A stretch of DNA of 28,614 bases. Source: Bacteroidota bacterium (GTDB lineage Bacteria; Bacteroidota; Bacteroidia; J057). The notes under the pieces are model-generated. The model did not search any database. It was given only the letters and a program-made list of their open reading frames with translations, and was not told the origin of the DNA. Positions 6,658-14,990 of this stretch are shown here, piece after piece. The position numbers and the translations under genes were made by a program. The number at the start of each line of letters is the position of its first letter. The stretch's first letter is position 1. The stretch is taken from assembly GCA_963169475.1 (NCBI GenBank), contig CAUJFT010000070.1, positions 1 through 28,614 on the forward strand. The letters run 5' to 3'.

Positions 6658-8229
6658 ATGCGACATTTATTTCTGATTGTTCTATTTACGCTCATGGTAT
6701 TTTCGGGGAAGTTATATTCTCAAAAGAACCGAACAATGGCATACACGGTACAATTTCCAGCGGGGCAGCAAGAGATACCTGCCGAAGAAGCCGCCTTGCT
6801 CAATATATTTATAGATATTATCAAGGGCTTGCCAGAGAACCATTTTTTTATATTACCCCAATCTCCCAATATTTATCAGCCGGAGCAGGTCAGAGCGGCA
6901 AAAAAACGAGCAGAAAAAGTGTATAACTTCTTTCTTTCTACTGGGGTCCCTGCTTCGCGAATCACGATGATGGAAACAATGGAAAGCCTGCCAGAAGACG
7001 ATACCGAAGGGGCTGGCAATCGAAAATCTCAAGTGGTCATCAATGGGGTTTTTACGGAGGCAGAGGTTGTGGAACCGCCCTCACTGGCTATACCTCCTAA
7101 AGAGATACCGCAGCAGGATACTTTAATAAATACCGGACTGAAGAAGCCGGAGTTTAGCTTCACCCCTCCCAAAAGGAGTGAAGAAATCGAGAAGCTGGAA
7201 GTGATTCAGGAGGCACGCAAGATATTTACGGTATGGGATACCGAACCACAGGTTTTTGTTATCAGACCAGAAAGAGATACCCTGATAGAAACCCTAAGGG
7301 GGTTAATGTTGTATATTCCCGCCCACACCTTTCAGACTGCACCCGGGCGCATGATGCGGAAAGAGATAGAGGTTTCTATTAAAGAGTATTTTAAAAAATC
7401 AGAGATAGTTGCGGGGTATTATGGCTCGGTTTTGGAACGAGGCGTTTCTCCTTTTGGAATTTACAAAATCACTGCATATTCCGGAGGGAACATGCTTTCT
7501 ATCAAGCCCGATAAAGAAATCTACTTGTTTTTCCCGAAAGCATTAGCCGAAGACTCTGTGCAATTATATAGCGGAGAAAGGCGGCAGGATACTTATCAGA
7601 TGGATTGGAAACAAGTATCTAACAGAAAAGGAAACTTTAGCGAAAAATGTCCTTCATTTCTACCGGAGGTGGTTTTACCTTCGGGTTTGTTTTCAGACCC
7701 CATTCAAGAGGAAAATAACCTTGCCGCAAGACTTAGAAAACAGCTAAACCTAAGCAAGAATCAAGCTTTTATTTTAAAGGAGACTTTGTTTTCTCAAAAA
7801 GAATATGAAAAAGGACTTCAATCCAAAGGTAAAACAATTAAGCCGCTAAGAGAGTCCTCTGCATTTGTATTTTCATGCCGAGAGTTAGAACCCGTATGGA
7901 TGCTTGGACAAGCATTGCAAATACAAATGGGAAGATTAGTGGTAGAATATCCGCCCTCACCAGATGTGGAGATAATGCTTGTTGCGGATAATAACAAAGC
8001 AATATTTTATCCTATACTAAAGGAAAACCATCTTTTATTTCCGTTTGCAGAAAAAATGCCCGCTCACCTCCTTGCAATAAAATACACAAGCAAACAAGTT
8101 TTACTTGCAATGGTAAAAGTACAAAATGAAAAAATGATACTGAATAATGCCGATTTTGAGGGATATGACTCTCCTCAAAGTGCAAAAAAGTCCCTTAAAA
8201 TACTAGATTATAGCACAGCCTCTCCCTAA
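6658..8229 (+). CDS. Secreted OmpA-like fusion protein, Bacteroidota-specific C-terminal region
   Basis: 523 residues. A signal peptide covers about 1-21 (ends KLYSQ). Residues about 28-128 look like an OmpA C-terminal-type domain: VQFPAGQQEIPAEEAALL, then RAAKKRAEKVYNFFLSTGVPASRI and a closing VVING strand, although the usual NRRVEI ending is altered to NRKSQVVI. A Pro/Glu-rich linker follows at about 133-185. Residues about 195-300 have the pattern LYIPAHTF, VSIKEYFKKSEIVAGYYGSV, then SIKPDKEIYLFFP, which I know as a recurrent but uncharacterised module in Bacteroidota surface proteins. The last 180 residues are unassigned. OmpA-like domains usually bind peptidoglycan; here that is inferred. 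The product should be periplasmic or envelope-anchored. It stands alone between the DUF6029 gene and lon. Confidence 0.75.
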   Translation: MRHLFLIVLFTLMVFSGKLYSQKNRTMAYTVQFPAGQQEIPAEEAALLNIFIDIIKGLPENHFFILPQSPNIYQPEQVRAAKKRAEKVYNFFLSTGVPASRITMMETMESLPEDDTEGAGNRKSQVVINGVFTEAEVVEPPSLAIPPKEIPQQDTLINTGLKKPEFSFTPPKRSEEIEKLEVIQEARKIFTVWDTEPQVFVIRPERDTLIETLRGLMLYIPAHTFQTAPGRMMRKEIEVSIKEYFKKSEIVAGYYGSVLERGVSPFGIYKITAYSGGNMLSIKPDKEIYLFFPKALAEDSVQLYSGERRQDTYQMDWKQVSNRKGNFSEKCPSFLPEVVLPSGLFSDPIQEENNLAARLRKQLNLSKNQAFILKETLFSQKEYEKGLQSKGKTIKPLRESSAFVFSCRELEPVWMLGQALQIQMGRLVVEYPPSPDVEIMLVADNNKAIFYPILKENHLLFPFAEKMPAHLLAIKYTSKQVLLAMVKVQNEKMILNNADFEGYDSPQSAKKSLKILDYSTASP

Positions 8230-8352
8230 ATTTTCTGTACACCCTGTGTAATGATTTTTTGATTTAGACTCAACAAACAAAAAATATTGCTTTCGCAAGG
8301 TTATGCTTAAAGAGTGCTTGACGATGAAGTATTTTTTTGGATAAATATTTCA

Positions 8353-8398
8353 TTTTAGGCTAACTATTTGTATAGAAATCGGTTTTCTATGCCTAAAA
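8353..8398. promoter_or_regulatory. Nested inverted repeat upstream of lon
   Basis: The right arm TTTCTATGCCTAAAA (8384-8398) pairs completely with two separated left arms: TTTTAGGC (8353-8360) and ATAGAAA (8372-8378). The loop is TCGGT and there is an 11-base bulge on the left only. The element ends 60 bases before the lon ATG. It could be a leader structure, an operator, or part of a terminator for the gene upstream, although it lacks a T run. Confidence 0.5.
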
Positions 8399-8458
8399 CA
8401 TTCAAGACTAAACTTTGAAGCACCCCATTAGTTATCGGGTTATACAATCGCCATACAG

Positions 8459-10897
8459 ATGAGAGAAAATAAAAATAGGATACATAATTTGTTAAGCCTC
8501 CTCCATGAAGAAGATATTATAGCTATAGATAATGTAGCGGAGGAAGAGGAGGTAATCGAAGACACAGATATTTTCTCTGATATGAGCAGTACGGCAGATT
8601 GGCTTAATATTTTGCCGGTAAAAAATACTGTATTATTTCCAGGTGTAGTCATTCCGATTACTGTGGCACGCGAAAAATCTATCAAAGCCGTAAAGGAGGC
8701 AAATAAATCAGGAAAGAAGATAATTGGGGTCATTGCCCAAAAAAATCAAGAGGCAGAAATGCCCGAAGAAAATGACCTATATCTCTGTGGGACAGTAGCA
8801 AGGATTCTGAAACTATTAAAAATGCCTGATGGCAGTGTTACGCTTTTTATTCAGGGGCGGTCGCGGTTTCAGGTTCAGGAATTTAATACCGAAAAAAGCT
8901 ACTTGAGGGCAAGAGTTATCAAATCAAATGAAATTGCTCCTTCCGAAAAACAAGCAAAAGCCCTTGTTCGAAGCCTCAAAAAAGAAGCCTTTGAAATCAT
9001 TGATTTATCTAATAATCTCCCCCAAGAAGCAAAAATTGCAATAGATAATATTGATGCTCTGGGGCAACTTTCACACTTTATCGCCTCAAACCTTTCCTTG
9101 GAGGTTGCTCAAAAACAAGAAATTCTGGAAATCAATGACCTTAAAGAAAAAGCAGAAGTTGTCCTAAAACATTTAGATAACGAGGTAAAGGTGCTACAGC
9201 TTAGTGCTGAAATCCAATCCAAGGTCAAAAATGATTTAGATAAACAGCAAAGAGAATATATTCTACGCCAGCAAATCCGCGCTATCCAAGGGGAGCTTGG
9301 AGAAAGCGTATATGAGTCCGAAACCGAATCTCTAAGAATGAAAGCCGCCTTGAAAAAATGGACGCGGACTACCCATGAAGTCTTTGATAGAGAGGTAGCG
9401 CGCCTTAGTCGGCTCGCGCCTCAAATGCCAGATTATGGAATGATACTTACTTATCTTGAGTGGATGCTCGCACTGCCTTGGCTTCATTACTCCGGAGATA
9501 AATTTGACTTTAATAAAACAAAGAAAATCCTAGATGCGCAGCACTACGGGCTTGAAAAAGTAAAGGATAGAATCTTGGAGCATCTGGCAGTACTTAAACT
9601 TAAAACAGACAAGAAGTCCCCAATTTTGTGTTTCTATGGACCACCCGGCGTAGGGAAAACTTCCCTTGCAAAATCTATAGCTACTGCATTAGGGCGCGAA
9701 ATGGTGAGAATCTCTCTTGGAGGGCTAAAAGACGAAGCCGAAATACGCGGACATAGAAGGACGTATATCGGGGCATTGCCCGGTAAAATCATACAAGGAA
9801 TGAAGAAATCCAAAACCGGAAATCCTGTATTTATATTAGATGAGCTAGATAAAGTAGGGAACGATTTTAGAGGAGACCCCTCCTCTGCCTTACTCGAAGT
9901 CTTAGACCCCGAACAAAATTATGCCTTTCAAGACCATTACCTTGAAACGGAATATGACCTCTCTAAGGTGATGTTTATTGCAACCGCTAACAGTTTGAGT
10001 ACGATTCACCCTGCCCTTGCAGATAGATTAGAAATTATTGAAATTAACGGATACTCTCTCCCCGAAAAGATTCAGATTGCGAAGAAACATCTGATTCCGG
10101 AGGTGCTTAAAGAGCATGGGCTTTCGCGTAACGATATTAAAATTGCAGACAATGCGATTGAGGAAGTTATCGAAGGCTATACCCGCGAATCCGGAGTGCG
10201 AAAACTCACACAACAACTTGCCGCTTTGTGTCGGGTTGTTGCTAAAAAAATCGTTATGTCTGATGAGCCTATCGGCTTCAAAATTACTAAAAAAAATGTA
10301 GCAGAATTTCTCGGAGTTCGATACTTTGAGAATGAGTTCTATCAACAAATAAACACACCCGGCGTAGCAATCGGACTAGCTTGGACACCCGTAGGGGGAG
10401 ATATATTATTTATAGAATCCTTGCTGTCCAAAGGCGCGGGCAAGCTCTCCCTTACCGGACAGTTGGGAGAGGTAATGAAAGAGTCTGCCGCTTTGGCTTA
10501 TAGTTTCTTGAAATCCCACAGTAAAGTGCTGAATATTCCCCAAGAGATTTTTGAGCAAGAAGATGTACATCTCCATATTCCTGCCGGCGCGATACCCAAA
10601 GACGGACCTTCTGCCGGGATTGCAATGCTTACAGCACTCGCATCCCTGATGACGGGAAGAAAAGTAAAGTCCCATCTTGCCATGAGTGGCGAAATTACAC
10701 TTAGAGGAAAAGTCCTTCCTGTAGGTGGCGTGCGCGAAAAGGTACTCGCCGCCGAAAGAGCAGGTATCAAAACTCTAATTTTTTCTACCCGAAACGAAAA
10801 AGATATTAAAGAAATTAAGGAGGAAAATATTCACCATCTCGAATTTATCTATACAGATAACATGTTAGATGTGTTAAACATCGCTTTGGAAAAATAG
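8459..10897 (+). CDS. lon: ATP-dependent Lon protease
   Basis: 812 residues, full length for a bacterial LonA. An acidic N-terminal extension (about 1-48) precedes the substrate-binding domain that opens with LPVKNTVLFPGVVIPITV. A coiled-coil region near 255-300 (DLDKQQREYILRQQIRAIQ) leads into the AAA+ domain with Walker A GPPGVGKT at 394-401 and Walker B FILDELDKVG. The protease domain carries Ser718 in DGPSAG and Lys761 in GGVREKVLAAERAG, 43 residues apart as in E. coli. Lon degrades misfolded and regulatory proteins in the cytoplasm. The gene stands alone, with a nested hairpin before it and a hairpin directly at its stop. Every catalytic motif is intact. Confidence 0.98.
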   Translation: MRENKNRIHNLLSLLHEEDIIAIDNVAEEEEVIEDTDIFSDMSSTADWLNILPVKNTVLFPGVVIPITVAREKSIKAVKEANKSGKKIIGVIAQKNQEAEMPEENDLYLCGTVARILKLLKMPDGSVTLFIQGRSRFQVQEFNTEKSYLRARVIKSNEIAPSEKQAKALVRSLKKEAFEIIDLSNNLPQEAKIAIDNIDALGQLSHFIASNLSLEVAQKQEILEINDLKEKAEVVLKHLDNEVKVLQLSAEIQSKVKNDLDKQQREYILRQQIRAIQGELGESVYESETESLRMKAALKKWTRTTHEVFDREVARLSRLAPQMPDYGMILTYLEWMLALPWLHYSGDKFDFNKTKKILDAQHYGLEKVKDRILEHLAVLKLKTDKKSPILCFYGPPGVGKTSLAKSIATALGREMVRISLGGLKDEAEIRGHRRTYIGALPGKIIQGMKKSKTGNPVFILDELDKVGNDFRGDPSSALLEVLDPEQNYAFQDHYLETEYDLSKVMFIATANSLSTIHPALADRLEIIEINGYSLPEKIQIAKKHLIPEVLKEHGLSRNDIKIADNAIEEVIEGYTRESGVRKLTQQLAALCRVVAKKIVMSDEPIGFKITKKNVAEFLGVRYFENEFYQQINTPGVAIGLAWTPVGGDILFIESLLSKGAGKLSLTGQLGEVMKESAALAYSFLKSHSKVLNIPQEIFEQEDVHLHIPAGAIPKDGPSAGIAMLTALASLMTGRKVKSHLAMSGEITLRGKVLPVGGVREKVLAAERAGIKTLIFSTRNEKDIKEIKEENIHHLEFIYTDNMLDVLNIALEK

Positions 10898-10924
10898 TAG
10901 GAACACGCATCTGCATGTTCCTAC
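10897..10924 (+). terminator. Hairpin at the end of lon
   Basis: A 9-base perfect stem GTAGGAACA/TGTTCCTAC begins at the last base of the lon stop codon. Three more pairs (GCA/TGC) can form inside. There is no T run after it, so it may act as a 3'-end stabiliser rather than a full intrinsic terminator. Confidence 0.55.
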
Positions 10925-10927
10925 CCC

Positions 10928-11010
10928 CTAGGCGATTACAATTGGTACCCCCACACGTTTGTAAAATAATATCTCTTTTGCAATAAAAAACACTAGGCGA
11001 TTATAATTGG
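10928..11010. repeat. Short direct repeat downstream of lon
   Basis: CTAGGCGATTACAATTGG (10928-10945) recurs as CTAGGCGATTATAATTGG (10993-11010), 17 of 18 bases identical, start to start 65 bases. The two copies flank an unremarkable AT-rich spacer. The origin is unknown. Confidence 0.7.
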
Positions 11011-11394
11011 GACTCACCCCAAAGAGATGAAATGATTATAGCAAAACATCGCACCTAACAAAACCTAAAACCCACTCCATAAGGGTGAATGATGGTAGTT
11101 CAGATAAATAATAATTATTATAAAATCAAATAATCTTTATTTTGAAAATTAAGTAGTGAATAGTAAAAAATGAATTGAGAACAATATGGTTAAGTTTTTG
11201 ATAATTAATATTTATTTTCTTGGTTTTTTTACTCACTCATACTTATGAAATGATTGATAATAATAAATTTAAAAACTTATCCCTACCTATTCAAAAAATA
11301 CTGGGTAGCCTACTATCTTTTCTTAGTTATCTGTCTAATTTATACTTTATCATTGTATAAGCGTAGTGAGCGTTAAAATTTGCTATAAAATTTT

Positions 11395-11424
11395 TTGTAC
11401 TTAAAAATAAAACCATTACCTTTG
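11395..11424 (+). promoter_or_regulatory. aroB promoter
   Basis: TTG at 11395-11397, 19 bases, then TACCTTTG at 11417-11424: an excellent match to the Bacteroidota vegetative promoter. Transcription would begin a few bases after 11424, which rules out the in-frame TTG at 11395 as a start codon and supports ATG 11446. Confidence 0.75.
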
Positions 11425-11445
11425 AAAAGAGAACATATTTTAAGC

Positions 11446-12498
11446 ATGGAAAGTTACCAAATATACATAGAAGAAGATTTGGGCGAAATGATTGTCAGGC
11501 TAAATCTTGCAGGTAAGTATTCAAAAATAATAGTGCTTACCGATGAAAATACCTACAAAGACTGCTATCCGTTGCTGAAACCTTTTCTTCCCGAGAATCA
11601 TCATGTCATTGGCATATTTGCAGGCGAAATCCATAAGACACTTTCTACTTGTGAAAAGATATGGTCTGTCCTTTGCGAGGTAAATGCAGACCGTAACGCT
11701 TGTTTGCTTAATCTTGGGGGAGGAGTTATTGGAGATTTAGGAGGGTTTGTAGCGGGGGTTTATAAGCGTGGGATTGATTTCTATCAGATTCCTACAAGCC
11801 TTCTTGCCCAAGTAGATGCTTCCGTTGGCGGAAAAGTAGGAATTGATTTTATGAGCTATAAAAACGAATTGGGGCTATTTTATCCCCCTTATTCTGTACT
11901 AATCTATCCCGCCTTTCTGAAAACACTTAATTCAAGAGAATGGATGTCGGGTTTTGCGGAAGTAGTGAAACATCATCTAATCGCCGATAAAGAAGGGTGG
12001 AATAGACTGCGGCTATTGAAGCCCGAAAGCCATGAGGTAATGCTACTCATTCAGCATTCTATTAATATTAAACATAACATTACGACCCAAGACCCTTTTG
12101 AAAAAAATATACGAAAATCCCTGAATTTTGGGCATACAATTGGACATGCTATCGAGAGCTATTTCATTGGCTTTGACGCACAACAAGTATTACATGGAGA
12201 GGCAGTTGCGGCAGGAATGATTTGCGAGTCTTTTGTGTCGTGGAAAACGGGGCTGCTATCCAAACAAGAGTGCGAAGAAATAAGTAGCTATCTGGTAAAA
12301 TATTTTAATCTTCCGACTATTCCAACCTTTACCCACAAACCAATATATCGTATTATGCTTCATGATAAGAAGAATACTTTTGGAAATATCCGGTGCGTAT
12401 TACTAAATGGAATCGGTAATACGGTATATGATAGAGCCGTATCAGAATCGCTTTTTATGGAGACAATGGAATATTATAATACCCTAAATCAAGGATAA
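11446..12498 (+). CDS. aroB: 3-dehydroquinate synthase
   Basis: 350 residues from ATG 11446, the usual AroB length. It converts DAHP to 3-dehydroquinate, the second step of the shikimate pathway, using NAD and a divalent metal. The NAD-binding loop LGGGVIGDLGGF is at about 90-101 and PTSLLAQVDASVGGK at about 116-130. The metal ligands are expected to be Glu172 (FAEVVKH), His234 (NFGHTIGHAIE) and His250 (LHGEAVAAG); the 16-residue spacing between the two His matches known enzymes. A frame extends upstream to TTG 11395, but that codon coincides with the promoter -33 element. It is a single gene by spacing, with no other aromatic-pathway gene nearby. Confidence 0.96.
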   Translation: MESYQIYIEEDLGEMIVRLNLAGKYSKIIVLTDENTYKDCYPLLKPFLPENHHVIGIFAGEIHKTLSTCEKIWSVLCEVNADRNACLLNLGGGVIGDLGGFVAGVYKRGIDFYQIPTSLLAQVDASVGGKVGIDFMSYKNELGLFYPPYSVLIYPAFLKTLNSREWMSGFAEVVKHHLIADKEGWNRLRLLKPESHEVMLLIQHSINIKHNITTQDPFEKNIRKSLNFGHTIGHAIESYFIGFDAQQVLHGEAVAAGMICESFVSWKTGLLSKQECEEISSYLVKYFNLPTIPTFTHKPIYRIMLHDKKNTFGNIRCVLLNGIGNTVYDRAVSESLFMETMEYYNTLNQG

Positions 12499-12650
12499 GT
12501 GCTAAAATATAAAGTTCGGGGTAAAGAATAAGTTAGAGCATTTTAATATAAGATTCATTTTTCAGTATGAATTAATATGAGTAATAAATATATTGATAAT
12601 CAGTTGTTTATGTATTTTTAAAAAAAAATTAAAAAAATGTTTGAAAAAAA

Positions 12651-12684
12651 TTTGCATAATTTAGGGCGGGTTTTCGTACTTTCG
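12651..12684 (+). promoter_or_regulatory. Promoter of the STAS gene
   Basis: TTTG at 12651-12654, 22 bases, then TACTTTCG at 12677-12684, one base off TAnnTTTG. It lies 29 bases before ATG 12714, giving a leader of roughly 20 bases. Confidence 0.55.
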
Positions 12685-12713
12685 TGTAAAATTTCACATA
12701 AAGTAAAAACTAA

Positions 12714-13127
12714 ATGAAATTCGAGAAAAACATAGAGGATTTATATACCTCAATAAAGGTCATAGAAGAGAAATTAGATACCAGAATAGCCCCGATTCTT
12801 AAAGGAGAGTTTGTGATGTTAAATGCCGAAGGAATTAAAAATATTATTCTTAATCTCTCTTTGGTAAAATACGCGGACAGCTCCGGATTGAGTGCTATCC
12901 TTATTGCTAATAGGATTTGCGAAGAAGCAGGAGGAGTATTAGTCCTTTGTCATCTCACGGAGCATGTGGAGAAACTCATTCATATTTCCCAATTAGATTC
13001 TTTTTTGAACATTATTCCCACCGAGAAAGAAGCCATAGAGGCAATTTATATGGCAGTATTGGAAAGCCAGCTTACAGAGGATAGTACCTCTGAAAACAAA
13101 ACGCATGAACCATCTGCGGATAGCTAA
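12714..13127 (+). CDS. STAS-domain protein (anti-sigma factor antagonist type)
   Basis: 137 residues, with a STAS domain over about 1-110. The signature ADSSGLSAILIANRICEEAGG (about 54-74) is the phosphorylatable loop of SpoIIAA-like antagonists; by analogy Ser57 would be the target of a partner kinase. A short hydrophilic tail (about 115-137) ends the protein. Such proteins work by partner switching with a HATPase_c kinase/anti-sigma factor, but no kinase, phosphatase or sigma factor occurs in the window, so its partner must be elsewhere or it has another role. The start context AAAAACTAAATG is A-rich without a Shine-Dalgarno sequence, as is common in this phylum. From my memory of other Bacteroidota, STAS genes often sit next to RNase Z, as here. 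Confidence 0.9.
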   Translation: MKFEKNIEDLYTSIKVIEEKLDTRIAPILKGEFVMLNAEGIKNIILNLSLVKYADSSGLSAILIANRICEEAGGVLVLCHLTEHVEKLIHISQLDSFLNIIPTEKEAIEAIYMAVLESQLTEDSTSENKTHEPSADS

Positions 13128-13255
13128 TCCTATGTATTGCGATTTAGTCGGACACAAAAAGAATTTTGAAAACTAATGTAAGATAACTTTATTTGTAATG
13201 TTTTATCGTGTTGTTTTATAGATTGATATAAACCCCTAAATGCAGAATTAATACT

Positions 13256-13489
13256 ATGTTTACTTTAGCACATGATGACGACTTCTTTGATGAAGAAGTC
13301 GAGGATGAATTTGAGGACGAGTTCGAAGATGAATTCGACGACGAAGACTATGACGAAGATGATCTTGCAGATTTGGAAGACGACATCAATTTTGATGATG
13401 AAGACATAGACTTTGACGATGATGACAAATCGTTCGAGGAAGACTTTGATTTTGATGAGGAAGAAGATAACGAAGAGGAGGATTTTTAA
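13256..13489 (+). CDS. Extremely acidic small protein of unknown function
   Basis: 77 residues, of which 29 are Asp and 20 Glu (64 percent), with 12 Phe, one Lys, one His and no Arg, Gly, Pro, Cys, Trp or Gln. Residues 16-31 follow a four-residue rhythm in which Phe recurs every fourth position (F19, F23, F27) between acidic triplets, matched at DNA level by degenerate 12-base units. Predicted net charge is close to -48. No signal peptide. The frame lies 128 bases after the STAS gene and is followed six bases later by a strong terminator, which supports real transcription of an independent unit. No family is recognised. By composition it could be a histone- or DNA-mimic, a basic-protein chaperone or an ion-binding disordered protein; none of these can be chosen from the sequence. 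Confidence 0.75.
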   Translation: MFTLAHDDDFFDEEVEDEFEDEFEDEFDDEDYDEDDLADLEDDINFDDEDIDFDDDDKSFEEDFDFDEEEDNEEEDF

Positions 13490-13838
13490 GTAATGTGGTT
13501 TCAGCAGGCGGAGGCTCGCCGACTTGCTGAAACCACATTGTTTTTTATAACTATAACAATTCTACGTTTTGAGTTAAGGGCTATAGGTGTCTCTCTCGCT
13601 CTTTTTTGATGCCCTACTCATTTTAGTAGAAGCTAAAAGTAATCCTTTCATATCTCTTAGTTTAAGGCTTACTCCATTTGATACCTACTAATTCTATAGT
13701 GATGTATTATATTTTTGAGTACTCTACCCGACAAAAAATGTAATTCATTGCTTGTTAAGTCTTTGTGCTTCTTTTGAGGTATTGATTATCAAATACTTAC
13801 GAAAAAATGTTGGATAGAGTAATTTTTGAGATACTTTT
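13490..13838. other. Gene-free stretch before RNase Z
   Basis: About 350 bases. It contains the terminator at 13495-13547 and a TATTTTTG motif at 13710-13717 that could be a distant -7 element for the RNase Z gene. Nothing else is recognised. Confidence 0.75.
13495..13547 (+). terminator. Strong intrinsic terminator of the acidic-protein gene
   Basis: A 12-base perfect stem GTGGTTTCAGCA/TGCTGAAACCAC (13495-13506 and 13525-13536) with an inner GGCG/CGCC stem, followed by ATTGTTTTTTAT. It is a textbook Rho-independent terminator starting six bases after the stop. Confidence 0.93.
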
Positions 13839-14750
13839 ATGTTTAACGTTCAAGTATTAGGAATTTCAGCAGCTGCCCCCGCCATGGGGAGGGGTGTATC
13901 GTCTCAAGTTGTTACTTATAATGATAGAAACTATCTGGTAGACTGCGGAGAGGGAACACAAATCCAACTTACAAAATTTAAAGTAAAAGTGATGCGTATT
14001 GATGCCATATTCATATCGCATCTTCATGGAGACCATGTCTTTGGCTTGCCGGGTTTACTGAGTTCTATGAGTATGGATGGGAGAACTACCTCTCTTTATC
14101 TTTTTGCCCCTGCTTCCCTTAAGCAGGTGCTGAATGTGATTTTACAGCAAACCAATAGTTATCTCTCCTATCCTCTTGAATTTGTAGCACTTGAAGACTT
14201 CCAGCCCGGTACGTCTATACTGATTACGGATAGTTTTCAGGTAAAAAGTATTCCTTTACTCCACCGGATTTTCTGTAGAGGATTTCGCTTTGAGGAGATT
14301 AACAAAAAGCCTAAATTTGATTTCTACAAAGCCAAGGCACTAGAGATACCTAATCAATACTTTCATCTTCTCAAACAGGGAAATACTATTAGCTTAGATA
14401 ACGGACGAATTATCCACCCTGACGAAGTCCTACTCCCTCCGGACTCCGCCAAATCGTACTGCTATTGCTCGGATACGGCTTTTTATCCCGCAGTAGTGCC
14501 TCACATAGAAAACTGCGAATTATTATACCATGAAGCGACCTTTGGAGACGACCTCAAAAGCCGCGCTCGCCAAACAGCACATAGTACAGCACGTGAGGCG
14601 GCTACAATCGCCCAAAAAGCGAAGGTAAAACGGCTAATTATGGGACACTTTTCTGCCCGATACAAGGATTTGTCTGTACTCGAAAAAGAAGCCCAATCAG
14701 TTTTTTCTGAATCTTCTGTAGCCGAAGAAGGAAAAATTTATCAAGTTTAA
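13839..14750 (+). CDS. rnz: Ribonuclease Z
   Basis: 303 residues, the length of short-form (bacterial) tRNase Z. It cleaves tRNA precursors at the 3' side of the discriminator base. The metallo-beta-lactamase metal motif HLHGDH is at 61-66, preceded by YLVDCGEGTQIQL. Downstream are HRIFCRGFRF, the YCYCSDTAFYP aspartate motif, the LYHEATF segment, AHSTAREAA and GHFSARY, the last holding the final His ligand. All metal and catalytic residues that I can match are present. This fits the neighbourhood: tRNA-Gly at 18673-18745 lacks an encoded CCA, and RNase Z processing is needed for such tRNAs. It is followed by a 240-base gap. Confidence 0.96.
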   Translation: MFNVQVLGISAAAPAMGRGVSSQVVTYNDRNYLVDCGEGTQIQLTKFKVKVMRIDAIFISHLHGDHVFGLPGLLSSMSMDGRTTSLYLFAPASLKQVLNVILQQTNSYLSYPLEFVALEDFQPGTSILITDSFQVKSIPLLHRIFCRGFRFEEINKKPKFDFYKAKALEIPNQYFHLLKQGNTISLDNGRIIHPDEVLLPPDSAKSYCYCSDTAFYPAVVPHIENCELLYHEATFGDDLKSRARQTAHSTAREAATIAQKAKVKRLIMGHFSARYKDLSVLEKEAQSVFSESSVAEEGKIYQV

Positions 14751-14971
14751 GTAACTTAACTCTGAATAGATACTTTCCCGATATCTACTCCTATTGGGTT
14801 TATAAGAAAAGAGTTTCTAAAATCATTCTAATCAATCTATCCAAGCCCGAAAACAGGGTTTATCTTGATATAATTTAGGGAAATACTTTTTTTATTGGTA
14901 AGAATCGCTTATTATTGTGGATATTTTATATATCAAAGGCATGAAAATAATAAATTTGTGTCCTTTCTTGG

Positions 14972-14979
14972 TATATTTG
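14972..14979 (+). promoter_or_regulatory. -7 element for the glycosyltransferase gene
   Basis: TATATTTG fits TAnnTTTG and ends 11 bases before ATG 14991. Transcription would begin nearly at the start codon. The motif lies inside the upstream extension of the frame (from TTG 14895) and so argues for the ATG. A -33 TTG at ideal spacing is not seen. Confidence 0.45.
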
Positions 14980-14990
14980 CCAAAATTTTA

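Larger units (their letters stand above)
10898..11445. other. Gene-free stretch between lon and aroB
   Basis: About 550 bases without a credible gene. It holds the lon hairpin, a short direct repeat (10928-10945 and 10993-11010) and the aroB promoter at 11395-11424. The middle is very AT-rich and I see nothing further in it. Confidence 0.8.

Noticed and set aside
12593..12614. Third copy of the dispersed repeat near TTGATAATCA
   Set aside because: Only one word resembles the repeat, and the neighbouring words do not occur at the expected spacing.
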